From the NCBI GenBank assembly GCA_021300155.1, contig JAJTID010000001.1:1-64000 (forward strand): a stretch of 64,000 bases of DNA, in the 5' to 3' direction. Position 1 is the stretch's first letter. Each line of letters begins with the position of its first letter. The notes below the pieces were generated by a model. That model did not search any database and was not told where the DNA came from. It saw only the letters and a list, made by a program, of their open reading frames with translations. A program made the translations under genes and the position numbers. Of this stretch, positions 36,659-45,188 are shown one piece after another. The DNA is from Pirellula sp. GTDB taxonomy: Bacteria; Planctomycetota; Planctomycetia; Pirellulales; Pirellulaceae.

Positions 36659-38506
36659 TCACTTGAGATGTTTATCGATGAATTCGTACGCTGCGGTTCG
36701 TTCTAGTTCAGGCCACTCATGACCCGCGTCGGGATAAACTGCTGAGAACCGATCGGAGTACTCTGCATTCTTGTACATGGGTTCAACCGCTTTCACAATC
36801 TGCTGAACTCCGGTCACATCAAAATTAGAATCTTTCTGAGGAGCCATCACAAACACGGCTCTTGGAAAGATCGACAGCAACACATCGTCGAAATCAAAGG
36901 GCATTTTCTTTGGATCGTTTTCGTATTCCGACGCGATCCTCGGCATGTAGCGGGAACTCGTCCAACCCTTGAGATTTCCGCCGTAATAGCGATGAAAGCT
37001 GCAAAATCCGCAGCTCGAAACGACGACTTTCACACGCGGGTCGAATGCCGCGGTGAACAACGAATTATGTCCACCTAAAGAATGTCCGATCGCTCCAATA
37101 CGTTCGCAATCTACCTCCGGCAATGAGCACAAAAGATCGATCGCTCGCATGTTGTTCCATATCGCCTTCATGGAGCCGCTTGCATAGTCTCCTTTAGCAA
37201 ATGCAGCATCGAAATCAAATGGATACTCACCAAAGCTAGGATAGTCCGGTGCCAGGCATACATATCCTCTCTTCACTAAGTGCAACGCTTGACGTTTGCT
37301 TTCTTGTTGCCCCAATCCGATTGGTTCGTCCTTGCCTATATGGATGGTTTGATGAAGGCAAAGCATGGCTGGGCTCTTGCTCGCGCCGTGGGGAATCAAC
37401 AGCCATGCGGGCACACGGTCGTTTTGCTCGGCTGCAAACGAAATCTTCATGCGGTCATACCCATCTAGTTTTTCGCGACTTAACTCCTGCACGGAAAGAG
37501 GGACGAGACGTTTGTAGCTTGGTACTGAACCCATGACCCGTTCTATTTTCTCAAGTCTCTTTTCTCGTGGCAGGTAACTCTCACCAGCGCGGATCGAAAA
37601 AGGGAGCCGATTCTTGGCGGGCGCCAATGGACAAAGAGTGTGAATGGAAAATGCACAAGGTGGATTGTAGGCACGATTGAAATCTAGAACGATCGCACCG
37701 AATTCGCCAGGCTTCACGTTTGGCATCGGCACATTAAGAAATCGACCAGGTCCATAGGTGTCGTTTCCATTGCTCGGATCTTTGAAGACGATAAACAGTT
37801 CATCTCCTTCCTGTTGTGCCAAGAGCGTATGCTCAACTCCTTCCCATTGGAATTTCACTTCACCAACCATGTCGAGCTGAATCGCTTCTCCCCGAATATT
37901 CGTGCTACTAGTTTCTGTCGCTTCAGGCCAGCGATGAAACTGAGCCGCGATTCGAAAGCTTGGATCGACTGGGAACCAGGTCTTGCCAGGAAAATGAACC
38001 AGCTCGGAGGACTGAGGATCACGAACTCGGATCGCCAAGCGACCGGATCGCCGAACCAATTGCAGTAAGAATCGATTCTCGATTTGGATGACATCCTCAG
38101 AGTCCGCATTTTTTTTCAGGGTATCGATGCGAAGCAACTGAACTCCGTGAACTTCCTGATCTTTCAGTGTGAACCGATGTTTTGACACGGGCCGAAACTC
38201 AACCGATACGCCGTTCACCCTGATCTCGGCCTCCACCCCAGCTGCTGTCTCTGGAAGCCGAACAATGGCCGACTCCGAGGTGTCGACACTGCATGCTCCA
38301 TCGCGAAGCCAAAAATGTCCGGTTAACGCAAGCCATCCATTGGGGCTCTTGAGTTTCTGGCTATTCGCAATCTGCCACTGCATCGTCTCCGTTGAGGCGT
38401 CGGAAGCAAGCGACCCTTGGCCTATGGCTGGGCAACTTACGGTGAGCAAAGTAACGATCGCAAGAACGAGCGCTTTGCAGAATGAGCAGACATCGTTTCG
38501 TATCAT
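36659..38506 (-). CDS. DUF1684 / alpha-beta hydrolase fusion, secreted
   Basis: The 615-residue protein has a signal peptide (about 1-31). The N-terminal half is a DUF1684 domain with the diagnostic segments GTYGPGRFLNVP-type (NDTYGPGRFLNVPMPN) and LDFNRAYNPPCAFSIHTLCP. The C-terminal half (about 330-615) is an alpha/beta hydrolase with nucleophile elbow GAIGHSLGGH, an acid loop VFVMAPQKDSNFDV and a late His in DAGHEWP, like dienelactone or acetyl-xylan type esterases. The ATG at 38506 has AGAGG nine bases upstream; the frame runs 28 codons further but overlaps the thioesterase gene. The gene begins 4 bp after that gene's stop. Confidence 0.88.
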   Translation of the reverse strand: MIRNDVCSFCKALVLAIVTLLTVSCPAIGQGSLASDASTETMQWQIANSQKLKSPNGWLALTGHFWLRDGACSVDTSESAIVRLPETAAGVEAEIRVNGVSVEFRPVSKHRFTLKDQEVHGVQLLRIDTLKKNADSEDVIQIENRFLLQLVRRSGRLAIRVRDPQSSELVHFPGKTWFPVDPSFRIAAQFHRWPEATETSSTNIRGEAIQLDMVGEVKFQWEGVEHTLLAQQEGDELFIVFKDPSNGNDTYGPGRFLNVPMPNVKPGEFGAIVLDFNRAYNPPCAFSIHTLCPLAPAKNRLPFSIRAGESYLPREKRLEKIERVMGSVPSYKRLVPLSVQELSREKLDGYDRMKISFAAEQNDRVPAWLLIPHGASKSPAMLCLHQTIHIGKDEPIGLGQQESKRQALHLVKRGYVCLAPDYPSFGEYPFDFDAAFAKGDYASGSMKAIWNNMRAIDLLCSLPEVDCERIGAIGHSLGGHNSLFTAAFDPRVKVVVSSCGFCSFHRYYGGNLKGWTSSRYMPRIASEYENDPKKMPFDFDDVLLSIFPRAVFVMAPQKDSNFDVTGVQQIVKAVEPMYKNAEYSDRFSAVYPDAGHEWPELERTAAYEFIDKHLK

Positions 38507-38510
38507 GGCT

Positions 38511-38981
38511 TTAGACCTCTCCTGTTGCTGCGTCTCGGAACAATTGCAATTCTTTTGGTAGCCGTCGCACACGTCCGGATCGGTCGACACAAGCGATACT
38601 GCTATGCCCTGTCACCACCAAAGAAATCTTGGTTTCCTTTTCTTGTTCGGAAACCTGTCGCAATAGCCGGTATCCATGGTGAATTCTCGCACCGTAGCAA
38701 TGGTGTAAGGTTGTGATGAGTTCGAGCTCTTCGTCGAACTCTGCTGGGGAATGGAAGTCAACGTGCATCGTTTTCACCACGAGCATGAGTCCCGTTTTTT
38801 CGAGTTCCTTGTAGGAAATGCCAAAGCTGCGAAGCATCTCCACGCGACCTTGTTCAAAGTAGTTAAGGTATTGCGAGTTGTGGACTCTTCCCTGCCCGTC
38901 GATCTCGCAATATCGTACGCGCAGCTTGAGAGAGTGATTGGAGGTCTCTGCGTTCGTCGGAGTCGGCTCGGTATTTGGCAT
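38511..38981 (-). CDS. Acyl-CoA thioesterase, YbgC/FadM (4HBT) family
   Basis: The 156-residue hotdog-fold protein has the family start LRVRYCEIDGQGRVHNSQYL followed by NYFEQGR, with the catalytic Asp in the usual DxxGHVNN-like position (here DGQGRVHNSQ, with Gln-Gly in place of the usual second residues). It hydrolyses acyl-CoA or acyl-ACP thioesters. The ATG at 38981 is chosen because the upstream frame reads across the intergenic region shared with the divergent phosphatase. It forms an operon with the DUF1684/hydrolase gene 4 bp downstream. Confidence 0.88.
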   Translation of the reverse strand: MPNTEPTPTNAETSNHSLKLRVRYCEIDGQGRVHNSQYLNYFEQGRVEMLRSFGISYKELEKTGLMLVVKTMHVDFHSPAEFDEELELITTLHHCYGARIHHGYRLLRQVSEQEKETKISLVVTGHSSIACVDRSGRVRRLPKELQLFRDAATGEV

Positions 38982-39054
38982 GTTCTTTTGGTGTGTTTGT
39001 AAATATAATCTATGGCGTATTTCTCCCTGCCCTGGAGCACGATAGTTTATCAAA

Positions 39055-39723
39055 ATGAGCCGCACAATCGTTATTGGAGATATCCATGGTTGCTTGGATG
39101 CATTGAATTCGATCGTCAACGCCTTTTCCCCGTCTTCGAGCGACACCATTATTACGGTAGGGGACTACGTCGATCGAGGGCCAAATTCCAAGGGTGTTTT
39201 GGACCGCCTTCTGGAACTGGAAACGACCTGCAATCTCATCGCTTTGAAGGGGAATCACGAAGAGATGATGATGGAGGTTCTGGAAGGGAGAGTTCAGCCT
39301 TATAGTTGGCTGAATTACGGAGGGGTCGAAACCATGGACTCCTATGGATTTATCGGCGATTTAGGCTGCGTCCCGAAATCCCACCGAGATTTCATTTCAA
39401 GAATGCCGCTCTATCATGAAACAGATTCTCATTTCATTGTGCATGCCAACTACGCTCCCGATTTGGCCTTGGACGAACAACCGATCGAAATCTTGCTCTG
39501 GGCAAAAATTTCGTCTCAGCTTCCAGGTCCACATTTCTCTGGCAAGCGTGCCGTTGTTGGCCATACGCACGATCGAGAGGGACGTGTGTTTGAGGTACCT
39601 CACTTGATTTGCATCGACACGTACTGTTACGGTGGTCGTTGGCTCACTGGCTTCGAATTGGAGACGGGCAATCTTTGGCAAAGCGATCCAGCGGGTAAAT
39701 TGATTCGTCGTCCAGAACAATGA
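39055..39723 (+). CDS. PPP-family metallophosphatase
   Basis: The 222-residue protein shows the metal-binding motifs of PPP-type phosphatases in order: GDIHG (8-12), GDYVDRG (36-42) and GNHEEM (about 66), then VGHTHDREG near residue 163. Its length is that of bacterial PrpA-like Ser/Thr phosphatases or diadenosine tetraphosphatases; the substrate is open. Two metal ions are expected at the active site. It is divergent from the thioesterase gene with 73 bp between starts. It overlaps the following gene by 4 bp (ATGA), so the two are translated together. Confidence 0.92.
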   Translation: MSRTIVIGDIHGCLDALNSIVNAFSPSSSDTIITVGDYVDRGPNSKGVLDRLLELETTCNLIALKGNHEEMMMEVLEGRVQPYSWLNYGGVETMDSYGFIGDLGCVPKSHRDFISRMPLYHETDSHFIVHANYAPDLALDEQPIEILLWAKISSQLPGPHFSGKRAVVGHTHDREGRVFEVPHLICIDTYCYGGRWLTGFELETGNLWQSDPAGKLIRRPEQ

Positions 39724-40709
39724 AGAACCGTTTGGTCATCGGTATCGACGAAGCAGGTTATGGCCCAAGCATGGGACCGCTTGTCATCGGAGCAACGGTA
39801 TGGCGTGTACCAACCACTATCAGTATCGCGGCCATGGCAGAAATTCTTGAGCCAGAATTACGGCCAGTTCCGCGCGGACGCAATGATGATTGGATCTCGA
39901 TCGGAGACTCAAAAAAAATACTCGTCGGCAAGAACGGCTGGCAGAGCCTCTGTATCGGTGCACGCTGGTTGCTTGAGCATCTATGGGGCCATCGAGACGA
40001 TTGGTGGAGCCACGCATCGAAACTAGCTAGTTCGGATTGGAATCGAGTTCGGGCTGTCGCGTGGTATGAACATCTAGACACACCGTCACTCATTTTTGAG
40101 GCATCGGACATCAACGCGATTCAGAATGCGCAGCAGCGTGCAGACTCAAAGCTTGCCCTCGCAGGAATCGAGTTGCTGGCAGCCAAAGCGAGGCTCATCG
40201 ACGAAACATACTTCAATGGGCAGATAGAAAATCTTGGAAACAAAGCAACTCTCCTCAGCGAATCTTCCTTGGCGTTAGCAAAAGAACTCTGCCAAGAATG
40301 TATCGATGGAAACGAGATCGAGTCCATCGAAATCTACTGCGATAAGCACGGCGGGCGGAACCGTTATCAATCGCTCCTCATGCACAGTTTCGACGACGAA
40401 TGGTTTACGATCGATTCGGAGTCTAAATCTTTGTCCCAGTATCGTACCACTTGGAAGAATCATCCACTTTCGTTCCAATTCCAAGTCGGTGGTGATTCGC
40501 TTGTACCGTCCGCTGCAGCATCCATTCTTGCGAAATGGTTGCGAGAAGTTTGTATGTTGTCGTTGAACAGATTTTGGCAGTCAAAGTCGGCGGCCCTCTT
40601 AGTACCAACCGCCGGTTACTATGTGGACGCAGTTCGATTCTCAAGAGATATCGAATCCATCGCGAAAGCAAACGGCCTCTCGAGACAGCAGTGGTGGCGG
40701 TCAAAATGA
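39720..40709 (+). CDS. RNase HII-like protein, divergent
   Basis: The 329-residue product begins with RLVIGIDEAGYGPSMGPLVI, which resembles the RNase HII active-site segment (GxDEAGRGPLAGPVV) with Tyr replacing Arg and the acidic Asp10-Glu11 pair intact. Later the segment GGDSLVPSAAASILAKWLRE matches the second conserved RNase HII block (DSKVPSIAAASILAKVTRD), and IYCDKHGGRNRY may supply the third acidic residue. It is about 100 residues longer than typical RNase HII. Removal of RNA from RNA-DNA hybrids is possible but unproven; planctomycete copies are usually annotated as hypothetical. It is coupled by ATGA overlap to the phosphatase gene. Confidence 0.82.
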   Translation: MKNRLVIGIDEAGYGPSMGPLVIGATVWRVPTTISIAAMAEILEPELRPVPRGRNDDWISIGDSKKILVGKNGWQSLCIGARWLLEHLWGHRDDWWSHASKLASSDWNRVRAVAWYEHLDTPSLIFEASDINAIQNAQQRADSKLALAGIELLAAKARLIDETYFNGQIENLGNKATLLSESSLALAKELCQECIDGNEIESIEIYCDKHGGRNRYQSLLMHSFDDEWFTIDSESKSLSQYRTTWKNHPLSFQFQVGGDSLVPSAAASILAKWLREVCMLSLNRFWQSKSAALLVPTAGYYVDAVRFSRDIESIAKANGLSRQQWWRSK

Positions 40710-40768
40710 ACGCTTAAGATCGCCTGCGTTTACATGAGGGCCGAACGCCAGGAAGCCAAGCCTGTGGA

Positions 40769-42832
40769 CTAGGATTTGGACGAAGGTCGTGGTCGGGTCC
40801 AACCATCGCGATCGAGAGATTCTGTATCGGCTCGATGTCCCAAAGAAGTCAGCACCGATCGTAGCTCATCGATTTTCATTTGAACGGAGATTTCTTCGCT
40901 TCTATTTTCTGGCTTCGCACTCTTGAGTCGGGCGATCTCGCGAAAAGCTTGATCGATTGCTTCATTCCCGGTGGTTTGAACTTCCGCTAGCGGATGGTCC
41001 ATGGAGGCAATTGGTTTTTCGATTGCCGAAGCGCGTGCGACCAACTCTTCCATCTTAACATTCAAGTTCATTTTTGATCGCCTTGGCGCGATACTCGGTT
41101 GAAGAGTATCGGTCGATGGAAAGTTCTTCCGCGCCGGCCACTTGTCATTCTTTGCATGCGAATCATCTTTTGACTTCACTTCTAATGGGGAAGGGAACGA
41201 TGTTTCGAGATTCGATCTATCGGGGGACGATTTTTCTGACAACGGTTCGCTTGCCGGCGGTTTGTTTGAAGTGGTTGTTTCGGGCTCAAATGTAACGGTT
41301 GACGATTGCAATTTATTACTGTCCGTGATGATTGCTTTGTTCTTTGCGTTGGACTCGTTGCTTTCCGGAACGGCAGTCGTGCGAGCCACATCCGTAAGCG
41401 AGTCCGCAGTCCTTCTACCTGTGGCGCGATCCAAGGCGCGTCTGCCGTAGGATGGACCGAAGTCGATCGGAGTGATGACAAACACGATCCCAAGACCAGC
41501 CAGTAATCCGGCAATCGCGCACATGCCAGCTAGTGTTGTTCGACCTGGACCAATGGGACGATCGCTGACAATAGGAGCGTCGAGTCGAGTCAACAAACTT
41601 GTGGAGACCGAGGCATCCCGAGCTGCTTGTGCTTCAGCAAGTGATTTTTCGCAGGCATCCAACATTGCGGAACGAGACTTTACCTCAGCGGCAAGATTCG
41701 CGTAGCTTGCGCGACCACTTGCAAGCTTGCTTAGTCTTTCTTCAGCAGTTCGTTTCTGAGCTTCGAGACGCGCAATTTTTTGGTTTGCAAGCTCGATATC
41801 TGCGTTCAAGCTTGCTAAAGAAGACTTCAACTCCTGATGGAACCGACTGGTAACGGCTTCTTGTGCTGACCGCGACGCGACGGCAGACGGGTGAGAAGGG
41901 GTGAATTTTCCGAGGATGTTTGCACCAGCGATTTGTAAATCGACCAGTCCTTCGCTAATCCTTTTGAGGCCAGGGTGCGCATTCAGAATCGAGCTTGGAG
42001 CTAGCTTCAATCCGTTTGGATCTTCCCAAGCTCTCTGCAAAAGTTCTCGATCGGACAGTAGGGATTGCTTCGCGGCCTCTGCCTGACGAATCTCATTCTT
42101 GATTTGGTCGTACTCGACTCTTGAGGTGTTGGCTCCACTGAGGTTGTCCGTCATTCCTCTCAGATCCGTGAGATCAGCTCCCGCTTGTCTTTCAATTTCG
42201 TTAAGTTCATTCGTGCATTCCATCAGGGTCTTTTGAGCGGACTCCCGTGCGTGACTCAGTTCATCGATGACACCGTTTGCTCTCGCTCTCCGAACCTGCT
42301 GAAGACGTGCCTCCAAAGAATCGCACAGTGCTTTATTAAGTTGTACAGCCTGATTCGGCGAGGATGCCTTCACATCTAAATAGATGACCTCCGTGACGCC
42401 GAATTCGGTCCCTTTCGGTGCATGCACTTGAATAGCACTCTTGGCGGTTTGCTCAATCAGCTCTTTCGAAGGAAACTCCCCTCCCATGTCCGCCCAACCA
42501 AAATCCATCCAGCTAAAAAGTGACGGAGATTCACCGACCGTTGCCAGAGCATCATGAACCACTTGATGGCTTTTCGCCATTTCAAGAATTGTTTCTTGGG
42601 CTGCCTTCATCTCCGCCTGGCTTTGAAATCGACCTAGACGCATGACCGCTCCGTTCGCTTCGTCACGAACGAGAAGAGCCTGCGATGAAAGGTAAGTGTC
42701 GCTTTTCAGAAAGTAGGCATACACGACGCCAATCGCCCCGAAGACCAGCGTCGACATGATCCACAGCGGAGCCCAAACGACAACCCCACGAAGGATGCTT
42801 TTCAATGCAGGATTAGAAACTAATGCACTCAT
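40769..42832 (-). CDS. Wzz-like polysaccharide chain-length / export protein
   Basis: The 687-residue protein has a Wzz-type topology: a transmembrane helix near residues 17-38 (VVWAPLWIMSTLVFGAIGVV), a long periplasmic coiled coil (about 180-420), and a second helix near 435-460 (LAGMCAIAGLLAGLGIVFVI). A hydrophilic Ser/Lys/Pro-rich cytoplasmic tail of about 220 residues follows. There is no Walker A tyrosine-kinase domain. Wzz proteins set exopolysaccharide chain length. No glycosyltransferase or polymerase genes are adjacent, so the cluster context is missing. About 366 bp of non-coding DNA separate it from clpS. Confidence 0.8.
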   Translation of the reverse strand: MSALVSNPALKSILRGVVVWAPLWIMSTLVFGAIGVVYAYFLKSDTYLSSQALLVRDEANGAVMRLGRFQSQAEMKAAQETILEMAKSHQVVHDALATVGESPSLFSWMDFGWADMGGEFPSKELIEQTAKSAIQVHAPKGTEFGVTEVIYLDVKASSPNQAVQLNKALCDSLEARLQQVRRARANGVIDELSHARESAQKTLMECTNELNEIERQAGADLTDLRGMTDNLSGANTSRVEYDQIKNEIRQAEAAKQSLLSDRELLQRAWEDPNGLKLAPSSILNAHPGLKRISEGLVDLQIAGANILGKFTPSHPSAVASRSAQEAVTSRFHQELKSSLASLNADIELANQKIARLEAQKRTAEERLSKLASGRASYANLAAEVKSRSAMLDACEKSLAEAQAARDASVSTSLLTRLDAPIVSDRPIGPGRTTLAGMCAIAGLLAGLGIVFVITPIDFGPSYGRRALDRATGRRTADSLTDVARTTAVPESNESNAKNKAIITDSNKLQSSTVTFEPETTTSNKPPASEPLSEKSSPDRSNLETSFPSPLEVKSKDDSHAKNDKWPARKNFPSTDTLQPSIAPRRSKMNLNVKMEELVARASAIEKPIASMDHPLAEVQTTGNEAIDQAFREIARLKSAKPENRSEEISVQMKIDELRSVLTSLGHRADTESLDRDGWTRPRPSSKS

Positions 42833-43198
42833 AGAGCGTTGCTAAAGTACGTGCTGTGGCCTGGAGAAATCGACTCTTTAGGAGCTTGCGCCATGAATCA
42901 CGAAGTTCCCTTCTGGTCGATGCACTAATTCAAAAAAGTCCACGATTCCCAATCGCTGGTTACGGTTGAGCGTGTTTGATGTTGTCCTAAGAAAACATTA
43001 AAGAAACCAAGCGAGCCCCACCATGGTCCGCCTCGACGTTGCCGATTTTGCGGATTTTGCAGCCTATCCCAATCCTGATGGAAATTCCAATTGTTCTTTT
43101 CTTCGGAATTGTGCTTGCCAAGAGGGGCTATGTAGGATGTACAATGAGTAACGGTTATTCCAAATCGATGTTTTTTGACCCCGCATGAAGTGAATGAA
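42833..43198. other. Intergenic stretch between Wzz-like and clpS genes
   Basis: No gene or clear structure is visible. It should hold the divergent promoters of the Wzz-like gene and clpS. A short internal near-repeat (GATTTTGCGGATTTTGC) is the only feature. Confidence 0.5.
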
Positions 43199-43534
43199 AT
43201 GTCGGATAGTGCTTTAGCTGAACCGGTCGTTCGTCCCGTTGCAAAGAAACCCATTCCCAAACGTCCTCCTCGTTACAACGTCATACTTTGGGATGATCCG
43301 GTGCATACATATGATTATGTCATTGGAATGATGCAAAAGTTGTTTCACCACTCTGCCGTGCAGGCGATGAAGATTGCCGAAGAGGTCGACAAAACCGGTC
43401 GCGCGATATGCTTCACTACGAGCCAAGAAGTCGCCGAATTGAAGCGAGACCAAATCCAATCCTATGGAAGCGACCCGCAAAGCTCGTCACCCAACGGAAG
43501 CATGTCCGCGACAATCGAACCGACGATGAGCTAA
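43199..43534 (+). CDS. clpS: ATP-dependent Clp protease adaptor ClpS
   Basis: The 111-residue adaptor delivers N-degron substrates to ClpAP/ClpCP. The conserved core starts PPRYNVILWDDPVHTYDYVI, continues MMQKLFHHSAVQAMKIAEEV with the helix that binds the N-terminal residue, and ends ICFTTSQEVAELKRDQI. A 30-residue flexible N-terminal tail rich in Pro and Lys precedes it, longer than in E. coli. The ATG at 43199 was chosen; a TTG eight codons upstream is possible. It is a single gene; no clpA or clpC is near. Confidence 0.94.
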   Translation: MSDSALAEPVVRPVAKKPIPKRPPRYNVILWDDPVHTYDYVIGMMQKLFHHSAVQAMKIAEEVDKTGRAICFTTSQEVAELKRDQIQSYGSDPQSSSPNGSMSATIEPTMS

Positions 43535-43747
43535 CTCAAGTTGCGATCGGGAATGCACCAGTCGCAGTTCGTGCGAGTTCAAGCACTGGTTCAAAATTCA
43601 AGAGCTAGTTCGAAGGTTTTATCGTTTCTCTGTCAGTCGTAGGCGTACTTGCTGTCCTGACTTTGGTTGTCTGTAAAATGGCTGGTGCCATAGTACTCCT
43701 GAAGAAGCGTCTAGTAACGATAGATGTGTTGCTAATTCGGTGCTTTA

Positions 43748-44956
43748 CTAGTTCGGTGTCTGGAACGTGCCCGCTTTACCTTTGCTCGCTTCCTGCAATA
43801 GCATTTCGCCTTGCTTCACACCGCTTCGAATCTCAACCATGGAATCGCGTGTTGTACCAACAAGTACCACCTGCTCCTTCACTCTTCCATCTACAACTTT
43901 CCAAACCTTGTCGATTCCAGCAAATCGTTGAACCGAGGTTAAGGGGAGAGCGATACTAGTAGCATCTGCATCGAGTTCAATTGTCGCTTCGCCGAAGAAA
44001 CCGCTTTTCAAGCTATTGTCTGTGTTGTTGATGTCCACTTCGAATCCCAACGAGCGATTCATAGCATCGAGTTCAGCATTGATTCGCGATACAACTGCTT
44101 CTCTTGTTTGACCACTCATGTCAAATTGCAAAGTGACCTTCTGTCCAACTTGAATTTGATGAGCATATCGTTCTGGTACACTACTTCGAAATCGAAGTTT
44201 ACTTGTGCGAAGCAGCGAAAGAAGAGGTTGTCCTGGTTGCACATAAGTGCCGACGGATATCAACTTTGATTGGACTTGGCTATCCATCGGCGCGTAGACC
44301 TTGGTTTCCTCGAGTCTTTGCTGGGCCAAATTCTTGAGTGCGGTTTGTACCCCAATGATCGCTATCTTTTCTCGTACTCCGTTTTGTGCAGAAGCATACT
44401 TTGCTGAAGCCACCTTCTCTGCGGATTCGGCTATCTCCAGGTCGCTGTCGCTGATCGCATCGCGAAGGACGAGAGCCCGAATCCTGGCAAGACCTTTGGT
44501 TGACTCATCCCAAATCGCCCGAGCTTCGCGTACCGGCGGTGCATTGTCTGGATTCAGATTCTCTATTGGATCCCCGGGTTTCAAACCGACAGAAGCTCTC
44601 GCTTGAGTCAACTGTGCATCTGCCTGCTCGGCCTGTAGCTTGTAATCCTCGGAATCTAGCTCGACCAGGATCGAGTTTGCTGCGACGCGGTCTCCAACCT
44701 CAAAATGGACGGAGCGCACTCTTCCCGCGACTTTTGCACTGACCGTCGTAAACTCGTCGGCTACCAATGCCCCTTGGCATCGGACGAGGGTGGGCCAACG
44801 AACGGGCTCGACCGTAAACACGGGAGCTTGAATGAAAACTTCGGCCGGTGCCTCTGCTATTTTTGGTTTTTCGGGTGTGCAGCCCGTGAAACTGCCAAGG
44901 GGAAGAGCAGCAGCCAGCAATGCGAGGGAACATCGGAAGCTAATCATGAGTCGCAT
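43748..44956 (-). CDS. RND efflux periplasmic adaptor lipoprotein (orphan)
   Basis: This 402-residue HlyD/MexA-type adaptor has a lipoprotein signal with the cysteine after GSFTG (about residue 25). It carries the first lipoyl half, a coiled-coil alpha hairpin (about 110-200), the second lipoyl half (KVYAPMDSQVQSKLISVGTY followed by VQPGQPLLSL) and the C-terminal beta-barrel and membrane-proximal domains. It works as a bridge between an inner-membrane pump and an outer-membrane channel, but no pump gene is next to it; its own 3' end is followed only by the 213-bp gap before clpS. The start is the ATG at 44956 or the ATG three codons later. Confidence 0.88.
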   Translation of the reverse strand: MRLMISFRCSLALLAAALPLGSFTGCTPEKPKIAEAPAEVFIQAPVFTVEPVRWPTLVRCQGALVADEFTTVSAKVAGRVRSVHFEVGDRVAANSILVELDSEDYKLQAEQADAQLTQARASVGLKPGDPIENLNPDNAPPVREARAIWDESTKGLARIRALVLRDAISDSDLEIAESAEKVASAKYASAQNGVREKIAIIGVQTALKNLAQQRLEETKVYAPMDSQVQSKLISVGTYVQPGQPLLSLLRTSKLRFRSSVPERYAHQIQVGQKVTLQFDMSGQTREAVVSRINAELDAMNRSLGFEVDINNTDNSLKSGFFGEATIELDADATSIALPLTSVQRFAGIDKVWKVVDGRVKEQVVLVGTTRDSMVEIRSGVKQGEMLLQEASKGKAGTFQTPN

Positions 44957-45188
44957 GAATCGTGGGTTGAAAACGAGGGGGCAGCTGAATCGCGAGCCTC
45001 CTATTTTGATCGATCTGCCCATCGGAGCAAACGCAAAGAGCAAAATACCGCTCCTTTCCAAACAGTTAAGGGGGCCAATTTGAGAGAAACGACGATTTTC
45101 TGAAGAGTCTTGGACTTCACATAGGCGGTTAGGAGTGAATGGACTACGATGGTGTTTTGCAAGAAATCAACCCGTTCTCTCTGAAGTC

